Shown: positions 1-4,417 of the stretch, one piece after another | How the letters are laid out: the number at the start of each line of letters is the position of its first letter | Numbering within the stretch: the stretch's first letter is position 1 | Source of the DNA: Chloroflexi bacterium RBG_16_72_14 | GTDB lineage: Bacteria > Chloroflexota > Limnocylindria > Limnocylindrales > CSP1-4 | Length of the DNA: 7,569 nucleotides | NCBI GenBank assembly: GCA_001797035.1 | Contig: MGOE01000012.1 | Location: 19,341-26,909, forward strand | Direction: 5' to 3' | Notes under the pieces: model-generated | What the model was told of the DNA's origin: nothing | Database searches by the model: none | The model's input: only the letters and a program-made list of their open reading frames with translations | Position numbers and translations under genes: made by a program

Positions 1-756
1 TCGTGGTTCCTCGACGTCCACGTCACCGAGCACGGGTTCACCGAGGTCTGGCCGCCGGCGGTCGTGAACCCGGCGTCCGCGCGCGGCACCGGCCAGATCC
101 CGGACAAGGAAGACCAGATGTACGTCGTCACCCGCGACGAGCTGTACCTGGTGCCCACGGCCGAGGTCCCGGTCACCAACCTCCACCGTGACGAGATCCT
201 GGACGCGGATCAGCTCCCCATCCGCTACGCCGCCTACACGCCCTGCTTCCGGCGCGAGGCCGGGGCGGCCGGCAAGGACACCCGCGGCATCCTCCGGGTC
301 CACCAGTTCGACAAGGTCGAGATGGTGCTGTTCGAGAAGCCCGCGGACAGCCCGGAGGCGCTGGAGTGGATGACCCAGCGCGCCGAGGTCCTCCTCCAGC
401 GCCTGGGCCTGCCGTACCGCGTCCTGCTGATGAGCACGGGCGAGATGGGCTTCGTGCAGCGCAAGAAGTACGACCTGGAGGTCTGGGCGCCGGGCGTGGA
501 GCGCTGGCTGGAGGTCAGCTCGTGCTCCAACTTCGGCGACTACCAGGCCCGCCGGATGGCGATCCGCTACCGCCCGGCGCCGGGCGCGAAGCCCGAGCTC
601 GTGCACACGCTCAACGGGTCCGGTCTCGCGCTGGCCCGGATCGTGGCCGCGATCCTCGAGACGTACCAGGAGCCGGACGGAACGGTCCGGGTGCCGGAGG
701 TCCTCCGGCCCTACCTCGGCACGGATAGGATTGGCGGAGGACCGGCCCCGGCCTGA
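1..756 (+). CDS. serS: Seryl-tRNA synthetase, C-terminal part (5' end outside window)
   Basis: This is the catalytic end of the class II synthetase that charges tRNA-Ser with serine in the cytoplasm. The frame is open from base 1 (SWFLDVHVTEHGF...) to TGA at 754-756, giving 251 residues, so roughly the first 175 residues (the coiled-coil tRNA-binding arm and start of the core) are missing. Visible marks are VPTAEVPVTN, class II motif 2 (CFRREAGAAGKDTRG, window residues 82-96), the SSCSNFGDYQARR block, and motif 3 (NGSGLALARI, about 205-214), followed by the usual VPEVLRPYLG ending. An internal GTG at 64 could be mistaken for a start, but the homology clearly continues upstream of it. A tRNA-Ser gene lies 2.3 kb downstream on the same strand. 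No terminator is evident before the next gene 54 bases away, so the two may be cotranscribed. The family call is very secure. Confidence 0.97.
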   Translation, partial: SWFLDVHVTEHGFTEVWPPAVVNPASARGTGQIPDKEDQMYVVTRDELYLVPTAEVPVTNLHRDEILDADQLPIRYAAYTPCFRREAGAAGKDTRGILRVHQFDKVEMVLFEKPADSPEALEWMTQRAEVLLQRLGLPYRVLLMSTGEMGFVQRKKYDLEVWAPGVERWLEVSSCSNFGDYQARRMAIRYRPAPGAKPELVHTLNGSGLALARIVAAILETYQEPDGTVRVPEVLRPYLGTDRIGGGPAPA

Positions 757-810
757 GGGGCCACCGATTCACGGGACGGCCGGTCCGGACGAGGTCTCGG
801 GAGGGACACC

Positions 811-1368
811 ATGGATCCGCAGCAGCCGCCCCCCGCGCAGACGCCGCCGCCCAGCTACAGCCCGCCGCCCGGCTACAGCCCGCCGCCCCAGAGCTGGCAG
901 GCGCCCGAGCCCGACACCGGCCCCGCGCCGGGCGTCCGGTTCGCCGGCCCCGGGGCCCGGCTGCTCGCCTACATCGTGGACACGATCCTCCTGTCGGCCG
1001 TGTTCATCCTGATCTTCTTCCTGTTCACGGCCCTCGCCATCGGCACGGCGAGTGCCGACGGGGATGTCAGCGGCGGCGCCGTGGGCGGCTTCCTGCTCCT
1101 GATCCTCATCGCCATCGTCGTCTCGATCGCGTACTTCCCCTGGTTCTGGTGGAAGGGCGGCCAGACCCCGGGCATGAAGGTGTTCCACATTCGCGTCGTT
1201 CGCGACGCGGACGGCGGCCCGATCTCAGGCGGTGCTGCACTGCTGCGCCTGCTCGGCTACTGGGTTAACTCGGCGGTGTTCTACATCGGGTTCATCTGGA
1301 TCTTCGTGGACAAGCGGCGCCGCGGCTGGCACGACCTGATCGCCGGCACCGTCGTCATCGAGCAGTAG
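811..1368 (+). CDS. RDD-family integral membrane protein with proline-rich N-terminus
   Basis: A 185-residue membrane protein of the RDD family, whose general role is unsettled (some members affect ion or osmolyte transport). Residues 1-45 are a cytoplasmic-looking Pro/Ser/Gln tail with a tandem (S/G)YSPPP repeat at 15-26. The RDD domain follows: GARLLAYIVD (Arg50 and Asp57 are the family residues) opening helix 1 at about 51-77, helix 2 at about 92-110, then the conserved GQTPGMKVFHIRVV segment (117-130), helix 3 at about 149-167, and the KRRRGWHDLIAGTVVI ending (168-183). The ATG is chosen because GGGAGGG lies at 799-805, six bases upstream, and because the tail composition is typical of high-GC RDD proteins. 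It sits 54 bases behind serS on the same strand, and the context suggests no specific substrate. The family assignment is firm; the function is unknown. Confidence 0.9.
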   Translation: MDPQQPPPAQTPPPSYSPPPGYSPPPQSWQAPEPDTGPAPGVRFAGPGARLLAYIVDTILLSAVFILIFFLFTALAIGTASADGDVSGGAVGGFLLLILIAIVVSIAYFPWFWWKGGQTPGMKVFHIRVVRDADGGPISGGAALLRLLGYWVNSAVFYIGFIWIFVDKRRRGWHDLIAGTVVIEQ

Positions 1369-1402
1369 GCAGCCCCACGCCGGCACGCTCGTCATCGAGC
1401 AG
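1341..1402 (+). repeat. Imperfect direct repeat duplicating the 3' end of the RDD gene
   Basis: Bases 1341-1365 (the last codons before the RDD stop) recur at 1378-1402 with 23 of 25 positions identical; the only difference is an adjacent CG/GC swap. The offset is 37 bases, so the copy is out of frame and lies beyond the stop codon. It looks like a small slippage or recombination duplication of the gene end. Everything beyond 25 bases on either side is unrelated. Confidence 0.75.
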
Positions 1403-1427
1403 CCGGCGGCTCCCCTGCCTGGGAGGC

Positions 1428-1449
1428 CACGCTTTCCACTCGAAGCGTG
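1428..1449. terminator. Possible terminator hairpin behind the RDD gene
   Basis: A perfect 7-bp inverted repeat, CACGCTT (1428-1434) and AAGCGTG (1443-1449), with an 8-base loop, begins 59 bases after the RDD stop in the gap between two convergent genes. There is no U-tract on either strand, so the terminator role rests on position and stem only. Confidence 0.35.
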
Positions 1450-1459
1450 CCACGCGCGC

Positions 1460-1492
1460 CCTTCCCGCCGTTCACCTGCCAGGCGGGCAAGG
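1460..1492. terminator. GC-rich hairpin in convergent intergenic gap
   Basis: CCTTCCCGCC (1460-1469) pairs with GGCGGGCAAGG (1482-1492), a 10-bp stem with one bulged base (C1488) and a 12-base loop. It lies between convergent genes and could halt transcription from either side. No U-tract is present, so this is a structural observation with an inferred role. Confidence 0.3.
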
Positions 1493-1535
1493 ATCCGGGC
1501 CCCAAGACGACCCGGCGAGGCACGGGCAGGTGCTT

Positions 1536-1573
1536 CGGCTCCGATCGATGGCCTGGGAGGCACGCCGGAGCCG
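1536..1573 (-). terminator. Possible terminator hairpin behind the deacetylase gene
   Basis: CGGCTCCG (1536-1543) and CGGAGCCG (1566-1573) form a perfect 8-bp inverted repeat with a 22-base loop. On the minus strand the stem starts 43 bases after the deacetylase stop codon. The loop is long and no U-run follows, so this is only a candidate. Confidence 0.25.
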
Positions 1574-1615
1574 GAGCGGAGGCGCGCGCCGGGATCGCGA
1601 ACGTCGCGTACACCG

Positions 1616-2866
1616 TTACCGGTAGAGCGCGGAGATCGATGTCGGCGTGTAGTCCGCGCCGCGCAGCCCGTGGATCACCGCGGGCAGCGCCTGGCGCGTG
1701 TGGTACCCGCCCAGGTGCATCAGCACGATCGCGCCGGCCTTGCGGTTGGCGATGACCTTGGCGGCGATCTGCGCCGCCGTGGGGCCGCCGTCCGCGACCG
1801 TGCGCCAGTCGATCGTGTCCGTGGACCACATGATCGTGTACGGGTAGCCGGCGGTGGCGGCGACGCCGACGAGCGTCGAGTCCACGGCGCCGTACGGCGG
1901 CCGCCAGTACGGGGTCGTGTGGCGGCCGGCGAGCCCGGCGATGATCGCGTCGGCGTCCTGGAGCTCCGCGGTCACGAACGCGGCTGACGGCCTGGTGGCC
2001 GGGCACGCGGCGCCCCCGCCGCCGTCGCGCAGGTTGCAGTGGTGGACGGTGTGGTTGCCGAGCTCGAACAGCTCGGGGTGGGCCTTGATCTCGGCCATGA
2101 CCTGCCGGCCGATCTCGGTCTGGGCCGCGGCGCCGGTCGGGAAGATGGTCGCGCACGCGCGCTCAAGCTCCAGGAACCGGACGATGTCGAGCGCGGGTGT
2201 CAGGCGGCCGCCCATGTCGAAGGTGAGCGCGATCTCGCCGGTGGCGGAGGACACGGCGCTGACCTTGCGGCCCGTGGTGCCGGTGGGCGGCGAGCCCACG
2301 CTGCAGGTGATCCTGTTGGGCGAGGCGAGGGACCCGGGAACCCACCAGCCGGCCCAGGCGCCGCCGGCGATCCGCACGTAGCGGCGGCCGTCGATGACCG
2401 AGGTGCGGTCCACGTGGGCGGTGGTCGCGGCGCTGATCGTCCGGCCCCCGGCCTGGGCCATCGCGCCGGTCGAGGTGAACCGGTAGAGCTCCCAGCGCCC
2501 GGCGCCCAGCGCCAGGTGGCGGACCGGGCTCCAGGTCGTGGTGCCGACGATTCCCGGCACGTACGAGACGCGGTTCTCCTTGACCCACCAGCCGGCGAGC
2601 GCGCCGCCGCTCACCTTCAGGTGCCAGCCGCGGTCAGGGACATTGACCCGCCGGCTGCCCGAGACGGTGGCGGGTGCTGTGTAGGTCACGGTCTTGCGGC
2701 CGGTGACCCGCCAGGTCGAGCTGAAGGTCAGGGCGGGGTGCGGGCCGGCCTCGAGGCGGACGGAGAAGGAGGCCGCGGATACGTCGGTTGCGGCCAGCGA
2801 GGCCAGCAGCGCCACGCCGACGAGCGCGGCGAGGAGCGGACGGGACGCCCGGACAATGGCGGTCAT
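1616..2866 (-). CDS. Secreted polysaccharide deacetylase (NodB domain) with duplicated GWWV modules
   Basis: A 416-residue exported carbohydrate esterase-4-type protein expected to remove acetyl groups from cell-wall or extracellular polysaccharide. Residues 1-31 form a signal peptide (MTAIVRASRP, hydrophobic LLAALVGVALLASLAA, cleavage near DVSA/A). Two divergent ~80-residue repeats follow, each ending in GGA-x-AGWWV (about 87-95 and 168-176), resembling SH3-like wall-binding modules. The NodB domain spans about 210-400: TFDMGG (214-219, Asp217 as base), HTVHH (272-276, His272 and His276 as metal ligands), RPPYG (322-326), DTIDW (350-354), and VLMH (381-384). The Asp usually following the catalytic Asp, a metal ligand in PgdA-type enzymes, is Met218. 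Four cysteines (187, 238, 277, 288) may form disulfides outside the cell. The start at 2866 is preferred over an upstream GTG at 3025 because it gives a clean signal peptide and has an AGGGGGGGG ribosome site. Substrate is not predictable. Confidence 0.92.
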   Translation of the reverse strand: MTAIVRASRPLLAALVGVALLASLAATDVSAASFSVRLEAGPHPALTFSSTWRVTGRKTVTYTAPATVSGSRRVNVPDRGWHLKVSGGALAGWWVKENRVSYVPGIVGTTTWSPVRHLALGAGRWELYRFTSTGAMAQAGGRTISAATTAHVDRTSVIDGRRYVRIAGGAWAGWWVPGSLASPNRITCSVGSPPTGTTGRKVSAVSSATGEIALTFDMGGRLTPALDIVRFLELERACATIFPTGAAAQTEIGRQVMAEIKAHPELFELGNHTVHHCNLRDGGGGAACPATRPSAAFVTAELQDADAIIAGLAGRHTTPYWRPPYGAVDSTLVGVAATAGYPYTIMWSTDTIDWRTVADGGPTAAQIAAKVIANRKAGAIVLMHLGGYHTRQALPAVIHGLRGADYTPTSISALYR

Positions 2867-2868
2867 GG

Positions 2869-2877
2869 CCCCCCCCT
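2869..2877 (-). promoter_or_regulatory. Ribosome binding site with eight-G run for the deacetylase
   Basis: On the minus strand the bases just before the ATG read A followed by eight G and then CC, placing a purine-only Shine-Dalgarno two bases from the start codon. It decides the start at 2866 instead of the longer upstream reading. The homopolymer could vary in length by slippage and so tune translation, which is inferred only. Confidence 0.65.
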
Positions 2878-3056
2878 GCGATGGATCTCGACTCCACGAG
2901 CGTGGCCCCGCCGGGTCACCGCCACGCCGCGTCCGGGTCACGATGCGGTAACGGTCGACGGTGCTCGGCTCGTTCCAGCCTCGCGCACCCGGCCGGCGAC
3001 GCCAAGGGCCGAGCGTCGCGGCCAACGGTCCCGATCCACGCTGCTATCCTCGCCGC

Positions 3057-3144
3057 GGAGCGGTGGCCGAGTGGTTGATGGCGGCGGTCTTGAAAACCGC
3101 AAGGGTGCGAGCCCTCGTGAGTTCGAATCTCACCCGCTCCGCCA
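3057..3144 (+). tRNA. tRNA-Ser, anticodon TGA, CCA encoded
   Basis: The full cloverleaf can be folded by hand. Acceptor GGAGCGG (3057-3063) pairs with CCGCTCC (3134-3140), followed by discriminator G3141 and an encoded CCA (3142-3144). The D stem is GCC (3066-3068) with GGC (3080-3082). The anticodon stem is GCGGT (3084-3088) with ACCGC (3096-3100), and its loop CTTGAAA places TGA at 3091-3093, reading UCA and probably other UCN codons. A long variable arm (AGGG 3102-3105 with CCCT 3112-3115) marks it as a class II tRNA. The T arm is GTGAG/CTCAC around TTCGAAT. A weak -10-like TATCCT at 3045-3050 lies just before the mature 5' end; no clear -35 was found. It is divergent from the deacetylase. 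Confidence 0.97.
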
Positions 3145-3275
3145 CCCGGCGCAGCGCGCGACGCAACGATCAGCCCGCGAGCTCCCTCCCGGGCACCACC
3201 GCGATCCTTGCCCGTGGCGCCCGCTGGCGGCGTAGAAGGCCCGCATCGCGGTTGGCGCGCGGCCACGACGTCGGA

Positions 3276-3291
3276 GACTCAGCGGTGAGTC
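3276..3291. repeat. Inverted repeat GACTCA-N4-TGAGTC
   Basis: A perfect 6-bp inverted repeat with the 4-base loop GCGG. Its right arm is part of TGAGTCA (3286-3292), itself a palindrome around a single centre base. It could be a small hairpin or a protein-binding dyad; no U-tract follows. Confidence 0.5.
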
Positions 3292-3315
3292 ACTCCACGC
3301 TTGGCGCCGCGACGT

Positions 3316-3333
3316 TGACTCCGCCACGAGTCA
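3316..3333. repeat. Inverted repeat TGACTC-N6-GAGTCA
   Basis: A perfect 6-bp inverted repeat with spacer CGCCAC (3322-3327). The arm sequence is almost the same as in the dyad 24 bases upstream and shares GAGTCA with 3424-3429. Repeated use of one arm motif is compatible with a regulator's sites, though no regulator is encoded in view. Confidence 0.5.
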
Positions 3334-3362
3334 TCCAGGCGGCCCCGGCGCAGGACCCAGGA

Positions 3363-3382
3363 CACGAATCCCGGGTTTCGTG
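3363..3382. repeat. 20-base near-perfect palindrome, candidate operator
   Basis: CACGAA (3363-3368) mirrors TTCGTG (3377-3382) around a central CCCGGG (3370-3375); the only unpaired positions are T3369 and T3376, so 18 of 20 bases obey the symmetry. With no room for a loop it resembles a binding site for a dimeric regulator more than a terminator. It lies 175 bases upstream of the zinc-finger gene. A separate 10-bp perfect palindrome, CGTGGCCACG, follows at 3384-3393. Confidence 0.5.
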
Positions 3383-3557
3383 CCGTGGCCACGCACGCCG
3401 ATTCGACTCGCTGACACATGCCTGAGTCACGGGATCCGCGTGGTGGCCCGGGAGCCGGTGGAGCCCTCGGCCACGGACCCACTCGTGTGCTCCGCAGCCA
3501 CGACGTGGTATCAATCGCACGTCGACCGTCCGGTCCGTCGCATCCACGAGGCGCCCC

Positions 3558-4043
3558 ATGTCCCGGCCCTGCGTCCACGCCGATGCCATCAGCCCCGTCC
3601 CGCCGCCCGCGTCCGGGTGCGAGACGTGCCTCGAGATCGGGGATACGTGGGTCCACCTTCGCCAGTGCCTGACCTGCGGCCGGACCCTGTGCTGCGACGA
3701 CAGCCCCAACCGGCACATGTCCCGCCACGCCCGCGCCGACGGCCACCTGATCATGCGCACCGCGGAGCCCGACGAGGACTGGGTGTTCTGCTTCGGGGAC
3801 GACGCGCTGGTGCGCGAGACCGCGACCGGCGGCTGGGAGGCCTTCGACTGGTATGTCGAAGAAGGCCTCGAGGCGGCCACCGCCCACTTGTCGGCGGGTG
3901 GCTCGCTGGATGACGCGGCGCTTGCCACCGCGCACGAGGAGCTCGCCCAGTGGGTAGGCCACGTGCGCGCGAAGCACGCCACGGGCGCGCTCGATGCCGC
4001 CGACGCGTCCGCCATCGAGGCCCTGCCCGGCTGGACCTGGTAA
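3558..4043 (+). CDS. UBP-type zinc-finger protein with C-terminal HA-like segment
   Basis: A 161-residue soluble protein. Residues 1-85 match the bacterial version of the ubiquitin-hydrolase zinc finger (ZnF-UBP): Cys5/His7, Cys21/Cys24, WVHLRQC (31-37), CLTCG with Cys37/Cys40, CCDDSPNRH (45-53), His57, His63, then the typical EPDEDWVFCF (70-79). Eukaryotic members bind the ubiquitin C-terminus; in bacteria without ubiquitin the ligand is unknown. Residues about 128-161 (ELAQWVGHVRAKH...GAL...IEALPGWTW) resemble a helicase-associated (HA) domain unit, which is usually repeated at the end of DNA helicases and ends in LPGW-x-W. The middle (about 95-127) is acidic and probably helical. The ATG at 3558 has GAGG at 3548-3551, and Cys5 is close to the start, so the start is credible. 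The trp promoter begins 8 bases after its stop, but the gene itself appears monocistronic. Confidence 0.88.
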   Translation: MSRPCVHADAISPVPPPASGCETCLEIGDTWVHLRQCLTCGRTLCCDDSPNRHMSRHARADGHLIMRTAEPDEDWVFCFGDDALVRETATGGWEAFDWYVEEGLEAATAHLSAGGSLDDAALATAHEELAQWVGHVRAKHATGALDAADASAIEALPGWTW

Positions 4044-4051
4044 CGCCTGCC

Positions 4052-4081
4052 TTGACGCCCCGAGGTGACCCCGCCTAGACT
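4052..4081 (+). promoter_or_regulatory. Sigma-70-type promoter of the trp operon
   Basis: TTGACG (4052-4057, five of six to TTGACA) and TAGACT (4076-4081, four of six to TATAAT) are separated by 18 bases, starting 8 bases after the zinc-finger stop codon. Transcription would begin near 4088, about a dozen bases before stem I of the T-box, which is where a leader promoter should be. It is the best promoter match I found in the window. Confidence 0.72.
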
Positions 4082-4099
4082 CCCGCCACAACTGAACAC

Positions 4100-4396
4100 G
4101 GGCTTTGATCGGGACGAGTACCCGTCGAGCGCCTTTGCAGAGACCCGGCGGCTGGTGGAAGCCGGGATGGCGGCGGCGGCGAATGGACCCGGGAGCCTCC
4201 GGACCGAACGCGGGGCGACGATCACGAGCGTGACTGTCGCGGACGACCAGTAGGCTCCGGCGCAGAGCGCCAGCGATAGCGGGCAGCGCCGATCGATCAC
4301 CAGATCCGTCGGTCAGAGTGCGGCACACCGCCGAACGAGGGTGGCACCGCGGAAGGCCCAACGACCTTTCGTCCCAAGCAGACGAAGGTCGTTTCT
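4100..4396 (+). promoter_or_regulatory. T-box riboswitch, tryptophan-specific (UGG specifier)
   Basis: A cis-acting leader RNA that reads the charging state of tRNA-Trp. Stem I can be folded: base GGCT (4101-4104) with AGCC (4194-4197), a bulged kink-turn-like segment, GGG with CCC, then a specifier loop with the S-turn halves AGTA (4117-4120) and GAA (4181-4183) followed by TGG (4184-4186) and A. Above it the stem continues to a CAGAGA bulge and a terminal CCCGGC/GCCGGG helix (4144-4149/4161-4166) with loop GGCTGGTGGAA. Middle hairpins include GCGAC/GTCGC (4215-4219/4236-4240) and GGCGC/GCGCC (4259-4263/4267-4271). The T-box core AGGG-TGGCACCGCG is at 4338-4351; TGGC would pair with the uncharged tRNA acceptor end. 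CGTCCC (4370-4375) supplies the antiterminator's 3' strand. In this family, uncharged tRNA stabilises the antiterminator and allows expression. The specifier matches trpE downstream, which makes the call strong. Confidence 0.94.
4360..4396 (+). terminator. T-box leader terminator hairpin
   Basis: Bases 4360-4373 (AACGACCTTTCGTC) pair with 4381-4393 (GACGAAGGTCGTT): 13 base pairs with one bulged T, and loop CCAAGCA. The upstream arm contains the CGTCC bases needed for the antiterminator, so the two structures exclude each other. Only a short interrupted U-run (TTTCT, from 4392) follows, weaker than in low-GC T-boxes. The trpE ribosome site at 4404-4408 lies 11 bases beyond the stem. Confidence 0.85.
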
Positions 4397-4417
4397 GATT
4401 CTCAAGGACCGCGACCA

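Larger units (their letters stand above)
3145..3557. other. 413-base non-coding stretch between tRNA-Ser and the zinc-finger gene
   Basis: I find no convincing gene here; open frames on both strands are featureless GC-rich shadows. The stretch is not structureless: it holds three inverted repeats (listed separately), three copies of GAGTCA (3287, 3328, 3424), and seven occurrences of CCACG between 3263 and 3548, two of them inside the repeated 10-mer GCCACGACGT (3262 and 3497). A weak -10-like TATCAAT (3509-3515) precedes the zinc-finger gene without a good -35. No copy of the tRNA 3' end was seen, so there is no sign of an integration site. Confidence 0.6.

Noticed and set aside
1369..1615. 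CRISPR-like array suggested by short repeats in the gap
   Set aside because: There are only two copies of each repeat, with unequal lengths and spacing, and no regular spacers or cas genes.
2867..3025. N-terminal extension of the deacetylase to an upstream start at 3025
   Set aside because: The added 53 residues are Arg/Gly-rich without conservation signals and would bury a clear signal peptide. The ATG at 2866 has a strong ribosome site.
2039..3235. 398-codon plus-strand open frame opposite the deacetylase and running through the tRNA
   Set aside because: It is antisense to a gene with signal peptide and NodB motifs and crosses a tRNA gene, so it cannot be a real coding region.
3057..3557. 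tRNA-Ser as an integration site with a genomic-island remnant downstream
   Set aside because: No integrase, no repeat of the tRNA 3' end, and no change in base composition was seen between the tRNA and the zinc-finger gene.
4065..4253. Short plus-strand open frame with a GTG start (62 codons), possible leader peptide of the trp operon
   Set aside because: It lies across T-box stem I and the stem II region, has no ribosome site, and starts inside the promoter spacer, upstream of the expected transcript start. A Trp-rich leader peptide is also lacking: its single in-frame reading has no Trp run.
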